Origin: Ifrita kowaldi
Lineage: Eukaryota; Chordata; Aves; Passeriformes; Cinclosomatidae
Direction: 5' to 3'
DNA length: 64,000 nt
Assembly: GCA_013398055.1 (NCBI GenBank)
Contig: VZRS01002372.1
Location: forward strand, 341,258-405,257
Part shown: positions 1 through 12,003 of the stretch, piece by piece
Layout: the number at the start of each line of letters is the position of its first letter
Position numbering within the stretch: the first letter of the stretch is position 1
Made by a program: the position numbers and the translations under genes
The notes under the pieces: model-generated
Told to the model about the DNA's origin: nothing
What the model saw: the letters and a program-made list of their open reading frames with translations, nothing else
Database searches by the model: none

Positions 1-1824
1 TCAAAATTTTCTGCAATTTTGTACATTTGCCTCCATAAAAGCATGTTTTTTGATTGTACTTCTGATTAAAGAAAAATTAATTCCCTGTCATACAATAGAG
101 GAAGTTACAGACTTTACTGTACTGTTGTAGTTATGACTGGGCTATCTGTTCATTTAAACAAGATGTAAAGAGATTAGACATCTAGACAGTGATAATAAGC
201 CTTTCAGGATAGTAGCAGGCAAAGAAAATGAAATAGAATGGTATGATGGGTTGACTTTGACTGGATGCCCTGTGCCCACCAAAGCACTCTATCACTTCCC
301 CTCATCAATATGAGAGGGAAAAAAAACCCAATTAAAAAGCCCATGGATCAAGATGAGTGATCAGTCACCAATTGCCATCACAAGCAAAATAGATTTAACT
401 TGGATAAATTAATATAATTTACTGCAATTAATAACAAAGAAGGATATTGAGAAATAAAAGCCAGGAAAGTACAAACGAAAAATCCCCAGCATAATAACAA
501 ACTAGAAGTACCTATTACAGATTTATTTTTTAGTTAATAATTTTTTACTATAACTCTATTACCACAGACTGCACAAACACACTAGTCTGTGTGCCCTCCT
601 GCACGCCTTCCTGCTGGCCTCCTTCCCTCTCTTTTACTCAATCCATTCCTTCCTTCCTTCCTTCTTTCCTTCCTTCCTTCCTCTTAAAGATTAATCTATG
701 TTATTTTATTCAGAATGGATGTGTAGTGTATAAAATGGTCAAAGGTAGTTTCTCTACCTTGAGTTAATTCAGAATTTTGGAAGGTTGTCTAACTGTAGGG
801 AGACGTAATTTATATTTCATGTTTTAATTTACAATATAATTTGGAACAGACTATTGATATATTGATAAATATTGCAAGGGACTGCAAAAGGTAGCTTTCA
901 TTTACTGATCATTTTTAGAAAATCCCAGCTGGTGTTTATCTTGTCTATAGTCAATGAAATGCTTTTGTGAGTAAGGTCTCAAAACTGAGTTCTCTCTGTA
1001 ATTATAGAGTGAGGGAAAGAAAAAGGGAGGGAACAAACCTTCATGATTCCCAAGGTAAATATATTTCCATCTTGAAATATGACCTAGACTAAGATCTTAA
1101 ACATAACCAAACTAAACCACCAAATGACAGGTGAGATTACACTGAAAAGAAGGCAATTTAACAGATAGATTTTCTCTGCTGGTCTAGTTAGTTCCAAATG
1201 TAGAATTCAGATGCTATCCATATTTGAAGAAACATCTGGGAAAAAAATACTTCATGCAACAATGTACTGCCCATGATGGAAATAGAGATTATAATGCAAA
1301 ATTATATCTTGACATTTATAAAAAATAATATTTAAGCTGAATATAAAGAATAATTGCCTGTTCAAGACAATTATTTGATGAAGGAGCAACTGCCTAAGGG
1401 GAAAGCCTCAATACCTAGTTAAATTCAAATTATATTAAAAAATGAAATATTAAATGGAAGAATTTCTACTAAATTGTTATCAAAGCCGTAAATACCTGAA
1501 AGCTCTATCATTCACAATTTTTTGTCATATAATTCTGCTTCAAGGTTTGATAAATCTCATTAAGTAGGAGCAAAACATGGATTTGCTTCCTGAAAAAAAT
1601 AATTGTTCTTAACAATTCTTCTCAAGATTTTTATAAGTAATGTAACTGTTCTCAACTGTAATGCAAACAGATTGAAATACTGAATTACTGTATCCAGTTA
1701 CCATATGTTAAAATAATGTTATTGCATCACTTAGCATATTAAGTATATCAGTAATTTGTATTTTAATTTAATTAAAATAAAATCTCTGTCATGGTAACAG
1801 CCCTTCAGGTAGTTATGGAGTGTT
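1..1824. other. AT-rich non-coding stretch
   Basis: No coding region, RNA gene or recognisable transposon is seen here. The sequence is AT-rich with many short A and T runs. The only structured part is the TTCC microsatellite near 646-682, listed separately. It may be intergenic or deep intronic DNA; these cannot be told apart from the sequence. Confidence 0.6.
646..682. repeat. (TTCC)n microsatellite
   Basis: About nine units of TTCC with one interruption (TTCTTTCC), inside a wider pyrimidine-rich stretch beginning near 596. It is a simple repeat likely to vary in length between individuals. Confidence 0.95.
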
Positions 1825-2330
1825 AGTATATCATGCCCTAGGTTCCTCCATGCAAGATTGAGGAATGTCAGCTCTCTTAATCTCTGTTTTTATTTAGGTC
1901 CTCTAGGCTGCAGACTGTCCTAGTAGCCTTCTCCAGTTTCTCCACATTTTTTTTGCTCAGGGGGACCCCAAACTGGGTGCAGTGTTCCAGGTGCAATCTC
2001 ACTGGCGCTGAGCAAAGAGGAATAACACTTTTCTCCATTCGCCTGATCATACTTCCCCTACTGTATCTTAGAGGGGCAAGATTTGTTTTATTTGAGATAA
2101 AAGCACACTTGTGGGCTCATATTTAGCCTAGTGTTCACCGTGTTTCCCTTTTTTTTTTCAATCAAAACTGCCTTTCAGCCAGGTGCTTCCCAGATACCCC
2201 TGGTGGTATGTGCCTTTTCATTTCTGATCCTTGAACTCCATGAAATTTCTATTGGCCCAATGCTAAAATCTCTCTCCTCCAACCTCAAGGTCTTAATTTA
2301 AATTCCTAATGTTAGTGTGGTTTCAAGGAC
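1825..2330 (-). mobile_element. Diverged CR1 LINE fragment (reverse-transcriptase end), antisense
   Basis: On the + strand this reads as the antisense of the CR1 reverse-transcriptase C-terminal region. The block at 1900-2040 (second-strand sense of 'tag...cagtgttccaggtgcaatctcactgg') matches the stretch that in CR1 encodes the segment around the conserved 'QFWAP' residues. The part at 2165-2290 resembles the region further 5' in the element. Several indels break all frames, so it is an old dead copy. It lacks the CR1 3' tail. The distal part (2165-2330) is the less certain half. Confidence 0.6.
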
Positions 2331-2943
2331 AAGTTCATGTATAGAGAAATCAAAAATTCCTGATCTGAAATAAATTTCTTAATAATGTCCCTGGCCTACA
2401 ACCAATACCTGTCCTTTCTTTGAACAGTCATCAGGAAGGGTATTTGTATAGACATCAGAGCAGAAGGAACAAGACCTACAAGATGTCCTGAGTAGAACTG
2501 AAAGGAAGTGTGTCCTACAAACTCATGTTGGTCAGAAGTCTGTGAAGTAATTAGAATTTAAGGCTCTGAATCATGCATGTCTGCAGACAAGGCCACTGAT
2601 TTTAAGATTCAGTCTGCTTTTATGTTTCTTGTTATTACTGTCTTTTGTCACTGCCTGTGTCATTGACCCTTTTGAGTTTTGTACAATTGCAAGTTATGGA
2701 AAGAGTTGTTACTGTTTCTTGTATCCATAACAACCAAAAATAATGCAATAAATGCTGTTTATTTTCCTCAGGCATGCCTTTAAAATGAGAATCCTAATTT
2801 TGTAGTTCCCAACTCATCTATCACTTTAAAGCCATGAATCTACATGTTTTGAGAGTACTTGTATAGCAGATAGGTGTCAATATTTCTCAAACACACCACA
2901 CAGTAGTGTGTCCTTGTAATTTTGTCCTTAAGCTCATGGTAGT

Positions 2944-3486
2944 TGTACTAGGTTAACCAACTTTCTTCCTAGCACCAGTATGTTGTGCTTTGCATTTGTT
3001 ACAAAAATAAAGTCAGCAATACACCAATTGTTTTAACTGTTGCTGAAGAGTCCTTACACAGCATCAAGGACTCTCTATTTCTCACTCTGCCCTGCAGTGA
3101 GTAGGCTAAAGTTGCACAAGATGCTGGGGGGAACACAGCCTGGACAGCTGGCCCCTACAGACCAGAGGGATGTGCCACACCGTGTGGCATCATGCTCAGC
3201 TATAAAAACTCAGGAGGAAGTGACTGTGTTCATGATTATGGCATTTGTGCCTGTTACGCAAGCTGGAGCCCTGCCTTCCAGGTGGTGGCTGGACATCTGC
3301 TGGCTGATAAGAAGTAGTGAATTAATTCCTTCTTAGATTCGCTTGTGTGTGAAACTTTGCCTGACTTATTAAACTGTGTTTATCTCTACCTGTGAGTTTT
3401 CAGCTCATGCTCCCCTAGGGGAGTCTTCACTCTAGCTGGGGAAGCGAGTGACAGGCTGGGGGCTTACCCTCTGGCCATGCATTTTA
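2944..3486 (+). mobile_element. ERVL-type LTR (sense orientation)
   Basis: This is a long terminal repeat of the same family as the antisense copies at 12844-13408, 17378-17830 and 54707-55700. Shared blocks are 'gttgctgaagagtccttacacagcatcaagg'-like sequence near 3041 (split here: GTTGCTGA, then CCTTACAC), a TATA box (TATAAAAA at 3201), and the segment 'attaaactgtgtttatctc' near 3369-3387, which is antisense in the other copies. The 3' edge is poorly conserved and I could not find a target duplication, so both edges are approximate. No retroviral coding region adjoins it, so it is probably a solo LTR. The 98-codon ORF inside it is not a real gene. Confidence 0.7.
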
Positions 3487-5052
3487 GGATAGCTTCTTTA
3501 AAATGTGCTATGTTTAAATGCATTTAATTAAGCATATTATAATAATGCATAAACCCCTGATACTATAGAATAGATGAAATACCGATTTCTATAAAATTTT
3601 GTTTGCTGTAGAAATCAGCGGAAGCATTGCTGAAGAAGCTTTCTAGTAATTCTTGAAAATGGAATTTAGTATATCCAATATAAAATGCAAGTGCTTCAGA
3701 GTATGTGTTTCAGGGTTGAAATTAAGGAGTTTATAAAGTGATTTTATATGGCTTTAAGAGGTATTTAGATTCAGTTTCTGACTTACTTTTTTTACTGAAG
3801 TTGGCTATTTTCTTCCAATTTACTCATTACAATCCCTTAAATGATGTTCGGGTTTTCTGTTTATAATTTATTTTTCATATTATTTAGTATATTTAATTTT
3901 ATCTTTCTTTTCTATCAATTCTATTTCCTACACATATTTTTTTATATTTAAATATAAATGCTTCCCACCATTAAGCTTTCTCTTTTTGTGTCATTACCTC
4001 TGTATTTAAATCCTATCTACTACTAGTTAACAGAAATAATAGAGTCCAAAATAAGCATTAAATCATTAGTGAGGAGCAGGATCAAAGGTAAAATATGGAA
4101 TCACTTAAGGTAATGGGAAAAAAACCAAATTAGTTATAATTGTTATTAAATATTGTTTCCATATTAATATGATCAATCAATAGTAAGGAATTATATAATA
4201 CAGAGCAGTTATAGTGTCTACATACTGGATTGTGGGATGGATTATGAGACATTGTGGGGAGGGCCAAATGTCTTTTCTTAAGCAGGATTCATGATTTCTT
4301 GTAGAGGGCAAATATATGTCCCGTTGTTCCTCAGATGTAGTGTTGTCAGGGTTGAAAGGTTAACATCCTAATGTCCCTAATGCTGAAACCAGAACTATTG
4401 TCTCACAGAACTGTGTCAAATATTTGGCAAAGTTTTTAAAAGGATATGAACAATATCCTTCTGTTGTTCCAACAGATAAGGTTTTATTTACATATTTATT
4501 AGGTTCATTTGGAAATTACACATTTGAGTTTGTGAAATTATTTATCTTTTGTTTAGCACAAACAGGGAAAAATTTGCAATCTTTCCTCACTGAACTCCAG
4601 AGCTATAAGTTCCTAGTTCAAATAAAGCTGAAATTCCCATAACCTGAGACCATTATTTGGTCTACCCATTGGTTTCATCCCCTGCTTGCCCAGAGGAAAT
4701 TAAATAAAAAATTAATGAGATCCGTTAATATTGTACTCATTCACTGTGCCCAAAAGTACTTCTAAATATCTGAATTTTTTCTGTCACCCCACTTCTTCTA
4801 CATGTCATCTCCCCATATGCTGCTATGCTGATGCATTTCCATGCCATCACGATTTGGAAGAAAGACAGACACACAGGGCTTAGCTTCAGCTGGCTGTGCT
4901 GATCTAGGAGGCCTGGCGTGATTTCACAAGTCTGTCCACAATCCCAGCTTTTGTCTGCTTCTCATCTATGAGAAGTCAGCTTCTATACACTTGTAAATGT
5001 GAGAGTGCTCGTGTGTGGACATTCAGAAGTGTGCACACATACAACACACATA
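3487..5052. other. AT-rich non-coding stretch
   Basis: Nothing identifiable is seen. Short ORFs such as the one at 4424-4642 have low-complexity composition (K, F, L, Y rich), no domain and no splice or start context that would support coding. Confidence 0.55.
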
Positions 5053-5240
5053 CAATGTCACAGAATGGGTCAGGCTGGAAGGGACCACAGCGGGTCATCT
5101 GGTCCAACCTCCCTGCTCCAGCAGGGTCATCCCAGAGCACCGTGCACAGGACTGTGTCCAGATGGCTCGTGAATTTCTCCATTGAGGGCACACTCTACAT
5201 CTCTCGAAAAACTGTTCCAGTGCTCAGTAATTTGGAAGTT
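5053..5240 (-). mobile_element. CR1 LINE 3' end, antisense
   Basis: The + strand begins with CACAGAATGGGTCAGGCTGG, the reverse complement of the CR1 3' terminus, followed by 'ggaccacagcgggtcatctgg' and 'ccctgctccagcagggtcat', all hallmark CR1 tail blocks. It ends near 'ctgttccagtgctcagtaa', which corresponds to the end of the reverse-transcriptase ORF. It is a strongly 5'-truncated copy of under 200 bp, which is common for CR1. The ORFs on both strands that cross it are artefacts. Confidence 0.88.
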
Positions 5241-7440
5241 ATTGGTTTTATGTTGCTTAAAAGTAATGTAATAGCAAAATTCCTGTACTCAGTATTTCTA
5301 TGTATTTTTTTTTGTTTATTCGAAGTTATAATGAGAAAAGATAGTGAGTAAAAAGAACACAGCCACTCAGCGGTACAAAGAGAGCTCCTGTAGACCTCAT
5401 TACACTGCCTGCACTGAACAAATCAAACACACACATGAATGCTAGCTGCCTTTTATTATACTTGTAAAGAGGAGTTTGGGCTCATAAAAACTATAGCAGG
5501 CAACTTCATAAAAACGTAGCAGCTTGGTTTTAATGGTTCCTTTGTAGCTATCTAACAAAGCAGGTTTTTTTAGAAAAAACCCTTGCAGATACTTAGGAAA
5601 AAACTGCCTTATTTGGCATTGTGAAATGAGTATTTTCACTGTATACTGGTTCATAAAAGAGGAAGACTGTCCTCTCCTATCTCATGTTCAAAATCAAATG
5701 CAAAAAACCCCTCTATTAACTTGTTGGATGTATTCTAAGTATGAAGGATTATAGCTATGTAAATAATAGAGAAGTCATCTTTAGATGGATTCATTCCTTT
5801 TCTGCTTAGACATTTTTGTACATTTTAGTGTTAATTTTCTGGATAGTCCTGCCTAAATACCCGGTTCTCACAAATATTTAAGGAATTTGTATTTTCATTA
5901 AAAGTATTCATTTTTCATGTGGACATGGATAAGAAGCCTTATTTTCTCATTTGTTACTCATCATCCATTTGCTTATTTTCCCATTTAAGAGCTTCAGTTA
6001 GGCAGTCACAAAAAAAGAGAAAAGATTATGTGATTACGTGTCCCCTAGGTGAGCTCTCCTGCACTGAAATGAAAAATGGCAATAGGGAATAACCACAGAA
6101 GTTTGAGAACACTCATTTTCACTCATGAGAACACAGACTGTGTTTTATTTCGTTTTACCATGGGAACCATTCACAGCTAAATAATACATTTGTATAAATC
6201 TGTACTGGTTCACAAATAATCTGTTATCATAAAAATAGCTTATTTATCAAATAGCTTATTGGAAAAATAGCTTGACAGTTTCTTGCTTTATTGTTCCTTC
6301 AGTCATGAAAAGCTCCAAAGGTTGACTGTCAGAATTCTCTCTACTTTTACTATATAAAATCTTGTGTATTTCAGCTAGATTGCATTAAAAACCAAACCAA
6401 AATAAAATCCTGCAAAAATTCCCATGCAAACTCAAGTTAGTTTTAATTACAGTCTGATCTGTAATAAATTCTGACAGAATTATTTACAGCCAGATGTGTT
6501 AGAATTAAAACTATGTGATCAGCTTTTGTCATCATTTACAAAAGTATTCTTTCTCTAGAACGGAATTCTTCCCCATCACCATTACAAAGTGAAATAAGAA
6601 ACTAGGTGATGCAAATGTCAGAGATAAATTCTGTCCTTCCATTTCCCATCTAAATGTAATGCCCTGCTTTAGGCATTAGTACAGCATGAACAAAAGGAAC
6701 AAAACAACAGCATCAAAAGCTCTCCTTTGAGGGTTTTCTATACCTTAGAAAGAACCCCTGGTTTTATCAAAGAATTTGGTTTTCCAAAGGCATGAACTCA
6801 GTTAAACAAATTCTAATTCCAAATGGTGGTATGCATTAGGTATAGCTGTTGAATAGATGAATCATCTTGCTTTGATTGTCTTTTTCCAGAGGTTGAAAAG
6901 GCCTGAGGAAATTTTAGCACATACAACCGAAATATACAAGTCCTTTACAAGCATTATCCTTCTTCCATGATTTTCCATTCAAGGGCTACTTTCAAAACTC
7001 TCAACTGGCAAATCATCATTAGCTTTAGCACTCTAATGGATTTATGGAGCAGTTTTTGTAAAGCTAAACCAAAATATTCAAAGCCTGCACCTGCTCAGGA
7101 AGGTTACTTTCTGCTTCTGAAATATGAGTATGACAGGACTGGTTGCTGATGTTAATTAGGTCTTTTCTACCCTAGAGAACCTCTGGCATTATAAATACGA
7201 GCCGCCCAGCAGAGTCGTAGCATCTGCTGTGTGAAGGAGTTATCTATTGGTTTAGTCGTATTACTTCACCAAAGCATGCAAAGTGAATGAACTATTTATT
7301 TATTTATTTATTTTTAATAGAACAACCTTGAGGTCTGAAGATTTTCCAGTGATTTCTGCCTTTTAATTCAGTCAATTCATCTGCCTTCAGAGTTTGCTCT
7401 TCCACGCCATGCTTTTTTAGCTTCCTGATGCTGCAGTCCA
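5241..7440. other. AT-rich non-coding stretch with one TATA-like site
   Basis: No gene or repeat family is recognised except the TATT microsatellite at 7293-7315. A TATAAATA sequence lies near 7190, followed by a short GC-richer segment (7198-7235). It could be a fortuitous TATA box; see findings. Confidence 0.5.
7293..7315. repeat. (TATT)n microsatellite
   Basis: Roughly six units of TATT ending in a short T run. Simple repeat with no further structure. Confidence 0.9.
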
Positions 7441-7444
7441 TTTT

Positions 7445-7750
7445 ATAAGCTTTGGTCAACTCAAGGTATATATTGTGCGTACTGCACTTGGCTCACTCAT
7501 GGAGGCACTCCGTTCATCTTCACAGGCATTCAGCTTGGTCAGGCATGACTTTGTCTTGGTAAATTCATGTTCATCGCTCCTGACAACCTTCTTGTTCTTT
7601 CCATACTTGAAAGGATATTCCAAGAGGACATGCTCCATGTCCTTTCTATAACTTTCCATTGCTTGTAGCATCCAGGGTCCTCCTTCTTGCCTTTCTGAAA
7701 GAAGTGGGTTTATAACTTTTATCTCCAAGGGTCTCTCCTTATCTCCAGGT
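7445..7750 (-). pseudogene. CR1 reverse-transcriptase remnant, antisense
   Basis: The minus-strand ORF at 7456-7818 (120 codons) contains, after its first 40 or so residues, a segment matching the N-terminal half of the CR1 reverse transcriptase. Visible residues are KKVVRSDEHEFTKTKSCLTK, equivalent to the CR1 'K.V.RS..HGFTKGKSCLTNL' motif, preceded by a degraded version of the 'KKGKKEDPGNYRP' region (RQEGGPW). The catalytic FADD region lies downstream in the element and is absent here. Flanks are not recognisable as CR1. The open frame is therefore a survivor of an old LINE, not a cellular gene. Confidence 0.7.
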
Positions 7751-7941
7751 TTTTTTATATAAAGTGAGGGAATGGAAGGGGACACAGTTCTGAAAACTTG
7801 ATTTGAGAATAGAATCAATATCTGTTCCTACACAACAGATTTTTTTCCTTCATAAGAGAAAAATACACAGTGATGGCTATGAGAATTGTTATTAGGATTT
7901 AGTATCAATCATATATGAAAACAAGTATTTTTGTTCTACAG

Positions 7942-8118
7942 GATTTGCAAGTTTAAAAGGAGAAATTTTGTTGATGAAGAGATACGAATAGGTATAATAG
8001 GTTATGAGTTGGAACAAAAGAATAATCCTAACCATGCAGAATCAAAGATTGAAAAGTGTGAACCAGAACTAAGCTTGCTCTTTAAAATGCAGACACGCGG
8101 TAGAACCTTTGAAAAATG
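7942..8118 (+). other. Candidate coding exon of unknown gene (177 bp)
   Basis: An open frame of 58 full codons lies between a good splice acceptor (T-rich tract ending TTGTTCTACAG at 7941) and a good donor (ATG followed by GTAAGC at 8119). Length is a multiple of three, with one leading and two trailing bases, so the exon would be phase-symmetric. The in-frame stop arises only inside the donor (TAA), as expected for a real exon. The peptide is charged (starts ICKFKRRNFVDEEIR, ends RGRTFEKW) and matches no family I recognise. A chance ORF with fortuitous splice sites remains quite possible in sequence this AT-rich. Confidence 0.25.
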
Positions 8119-9103
8119 GTAAGCAGTTTAGGGCAGTAGGTCTCACTGTGGTTTGCTTCACCGATACTGCTGTAACTGGGAAGATTTTACATACTTACAG
8201 AACCTTTTGAGCTTCTTTTGCAACAGATACAAGACAATGAATTTGTAGACCATTCAGTTCTGGGTTGACAAAACCAGAAAGAAAGTACTTTGTCTACTAG
8301 TGCAATATATTTCTATTTTAGGCTGAAAAAGGTCCCCAAAGGTGATTTAGGGTTATTGTAAAAGAAATTTTGTCTACGGTCCATTACAATGAAATAAAAA
8401 TTATAATAGTTTTAAACTGACAACATAGTAAAATTAGTGCAATAATGTGATGACATTGATTAAGAGGATAAATAGGTTTATAGAAGATTTTACCTATGGA
8501 ATGAAGCCTTTCAAAGAGTAAGCGATAAAGTGAAAACTGAAAAAAGCACATTGTGGATAAAAAATCTTCACAGCAGTAACAATTTTAGTTTTCAAAGAGA
8601 TTCAAGATGTAGTATAAAAAGGTAGGATAGTTTTTCTTATGTTTATGTTAAGTTAAAAAGTAAAACAAGAACTAAAACTGCTCAAAAAGCACGTGGATTT
8701 TAATGAATAATTTTGAAGCTGTGTTTGGACAAAGCTTGGAAATTTGGCAATAATTACAAAGATCTTTTTTTCCCCCAGAAATAATTACTCAGATTCCATT
8801 TTGGTGGGATTTTTAAAACTTCTTTGATGGCCTAATTCACAAAGGTCAATATGAACATATAGGTTAAAACTGAGTGTTTTGAAAAGGTTAATTACTTAAT
8901 GAGTTGTTAGAAAACACACAATGAGACAGTGAAGGAAAACATCAATATGCCTAATTTTTTCTAATATGATGGAAGTAAAGCAAGACAACTGGGAGCAGCA
9001 ATAGAATTTCTGTCAGATCTGTATTAAAAATCAAATAGCATTCATGTTTGAGTTAATGTAATTAGACCTTACTGTTGATTTTCAATATTCTGTTCATTTT
9101 CAG

Positions 9104-9323
9104 CTTGTGCAAGGCAGCTGTGGAAAACAGATCCAAAGGACTTCTGAAGCTAGACACTATTTCTGCCGCTATAGAAACTGGGCAAAATGTTATTTGTGAT
9201 ATTATCAAATTTCAGGAACAAAGCAGTCATTCAGTTTTCTACTTTTATGTAGAGGAGCAATTTCAGGGGCTGCCAATCATCTATTTTAAAAAATTAGTCA
9301 TAATCTTTACCCCAGCCAATTAA
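9104..9323 (+). other. Candidate terminal exon of unknown gene
   Basis: A strong acceptor (pyrimidine-rich ATTCTGTTCATTTTCAG ending at 9103) precedes an open frame of 72 codons that ends in TAA at 9321-9323. The acceptor phase (one base completing a codon) fits the donor of the exon candidate at 7942-8118, which leaves TG; the joined codon would be TGC (Cys). The intron would be 985 bp. The peptide (LCKAAVENRSKGLLKLDTIS at the start) is unrecognised, and no AATAAA is seen just downstream. Phase agreement has a one-in-three chance of occurring by luck. Confidence 0.2.
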
Positions 9324-9744
9324 TATCACAAATATGATTGACTGATTTAGTTATATAATTTTAGAAAATAGAATATTTCCCTCCAGCATACACTGATAAT
9401 AGTAATATTGAAATAATGCCTAGATATGTCAGTGTGGGATTGGTCCGATGTGCATGTGTGAAGGAAAGAGACAGAGACTATCCTCGTGATTTAAATATAT
9501 GTGAAACTGAGAGGAAGTACTCTAAGGCAAAGAAGTTATGTGGGACCTCAATATCCAAATGCAACTGGTAACATACTTTGTAGAAGATATTATTCAGTGC
9601 AGATTTTTAATGTCAGCTCAAGTGTTTTTAACAATGCAGAGAAATATGAAATTTACTGCCCTCAGTGGTTCGGCGGCTGTGGTTGGACTGCTTTTTCTTC
9701 TGTAGAAAATCTGCTGGAAAATCTTGAAATGAATACACAACAGT

Positions 9745-10035
9745 TGTTAGAGTAAATAGAAATGAAACAAGGAAGGCTAAGGTCTATCTGGAATTAAACC
9801 TGGCCAAGGATGACAAGAACAAAAGGAAGAACTTTACTATGCAGGGAGCCATGCACTGGAACAGATTGCCCAAAGAGGTTGTGGAGTCTCCCTCACTGGA
9901 GGCATTCAAGGATTGTCTGGACACAATCCTGTGCCATGTGCTCTAGGATGACCCTGCTTGAGCAGGGAGGTTGGACCAGATGACCCACTGTGACTCCTTC
10001 CAATCATTTCCATTCTGTGACCCTATGAAATGCTT
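9745..10035 (+). mobile_element. CR1 LINE with large internal deletion, sense
   Basis: The 5' part (9760-9830: 'gaaacaaggaaggctaagg', 'ctggaattaaacctggcc') matches the CR1 linker between the endonuclease and reverse transcriptase. Just after 'aagaactttactatg' the sequence jumps to the 3' end ('ccatgcactggaacagattgc', 'gaggttgtggagtctccctc', 'ggaggttggaccagatgac') and finishes with a TTCTGTGACCC-type tail near 10010-10025. Essentially the whole reverse transcriptase is missing, leaving a short internally deleted copy. Confidence 0.85.
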
Positions 10036-10509
10036 TGAAAAGCTCATAGACATTTAATCTACAATTTCCAAATACTATGTTTGTTTAACAGTTACTAACC
10101 CTCCCGCCTCCTCCCCAAATATAGATAACTAAATAGAAAAATGTGCTAATTTCTATGGAAAACCAGATTATTGCTATTTTGCAAAAGGAATTGTGCTGGA
10201 AGAGACACATGGATGGAAAGAGAATAAATCCAAAGAAAATCAATTTTTTGTGGTTGAAGACCCATATACACTGAAAATGTTAGCAGCTGCTTTGATGCAG
10301 GGGATGTAATATCTCCCTAATTCTCAAAGTGACAGAATCCCAGTGATCTTTTTAATCCTTGAAATATACTACAAATATTTTTGGCGAAGTTCCTCATTTT
10401 GAAGGAGTGGATTATTTCAAGTGGCAGAAAAACTTTGTATTGGTTGGTCAGTTAGATGCTTAAGACCTGTAAATAGAGGTCACATAATTTGAAGCAATCT
10501 TCCAACGAA

Positions 10510-10618
10510 ATATAAAATAAAACAATAATAATAAAACCCCCAAAGCCCCCCAAAACCAAAACCAAAACAAACCAAAACAAAAAAACAAATAAAACCCCAC
10601 CAAAAATCAAAATCAAAT
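10510..10618. repeat. A/C-rich low-complexity tract
   Basis: A stretch of AAAACC, CCAAAA and AACAA words on the + strand, strongly purine-poor in G and T. It is a simple-sequence tract without a fixed period. Confidence 0.85.
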
Positions 10619-11844
10619 TTAAGAATTCCCTAACAATCAGCAGGAGTACACAAGAGAACCTCTGTAGTGTTTAACTTACTTATTTTATAAGATACTATCT
10701 TATTAAGAGGAAGACGTAAAATAGCTGACGTGAGATTATTTGAATAATTGTTTATTCAAGATTGTACCAGAAAAACCTTATTCAAATAATTCCTCCAGAA
10801 GTTAAAGACCCCTGTGTAATACAGATATTTCTCAATATTAAGTAAGTCTGAACTGAGGACATTTAAGATTATGGTCTTGAAATATATCCTCAGAGCTCAA
10901 TTGCAGCCTCTGAGGGCTGCAGCTGCCAACTTGGATGAAAAACTAGTTGTGTCTAGAACCAAATATGAAGTAGTTGAAAAATACAAACCTGTGTTCAGAT
11001 TCTTTGATATAAATTTTAAGGAATTTCTTTCATCATGGAAAAGAGAAATGAGAGGAGAGCAAAGTGGTTTATTTGAAAGGTATTCTAAACCAACAAAAAC
11101 AATACTATTTACTTGTCTAGTCTGTTCTCCCCACCAGAAAAGTTACTGTGTCAAACATAATATAGTGATTAGACATAAGAAAATGGAATAGATAGACCTA
11201 ATAATTATTAGAAGTTGTTATTAATAACTCTGGTAATTGCAACAAACAACTATTGAATTACTTATTTACTTGATTTAAAAATAACAGAGCCTAAAAATTG
11301 CCTGGAATTTCAAGACCAGAGTCTTGCTCTTAGAATAATTGGTGACATTAATACTTCTTGAGTGGTCTGGGTTTCAAGGCTCTCCTAAGATGAGGAATCA
11401 GACAGTGTTAAGAGCCTTTGCAGAGATCACTGGAAGTTGCCTCAGAGAATTACGTTGGCTATCTGCTCTTTCTCTGTCATGTAAGATCTGGTGCAGCTCA
11501 GTGAAAAGTCCATGGAGGAGCTCCCTAGAGCTAGCATTCCAGCAACAACTGCAGCTAGGGTTTTAGCCTGGAAGTCACTCTCCAATCCAGTGTATTCTGT
11601 GTAGATACATTTGCAACTTGTAGTGATGTACAGAAGATCCACGATGTGGAAAATGTTCAAAAGCCAGTAACAATGGTTTGTAAATCTTCTGTTTTATTTT
11701 TCCTCAATTACTTGTTTGTGGTTGTCCTTGTTTTAGCCTAATTTGTTTCTGTCATCAACACATTATAGGTGACACTGTGATACAATATTGCTGAAACCAT
11801 TATTGACTCCTAATGAAGAAGTTATGAGAACAAAGAGCAATGAG

Positions 11845-12003
11845 GGTAAACAGTAGTTCCCTTTCCTTCCTTTCCCTTCCTCTCCCCCTTTTGTCTTTCC
11901 CCTTCCCCTTTCCTTTTTCCTTTTCCTCAAACAAACAAAAGGAAAAACAAAACAGAATTTATGATTCTATGATTCTTTCCCCTTTTCCTTTTGTCTGTTT
12001 TAA
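11845..12003. repeat. Pyrimidine-rich tract enclosing a CR1-like tail motif
   Basis: CT-rich sequence (CCTTCC and CCTTTT words) spans 11857-11930 and resumes at 11976-11992. Between them lie an AAACAAAC tract and TTTATGATTCTATGATTCTT (11959-11978), which resembles the short repeat found at the 3' end of CR1 elements. No CR1 body precedes it, so it may be only a tail remnant or chance. Confidence 0.7.

Noticed and set aside
9501..9755. 84-codon ORF considered as a third exon after 9104-9323
   Set aside because: Its end lies at the start of a CR1 element and the preceding ORF already ends in a stop; no good acceptor precedes it.
10871..11191. 106-codon ORF (starts MVLKYILRAQLQPLRAAAAN)
   Set aside because: No recognised family, weak splice context and no conserved motif; length is compatible with chance.
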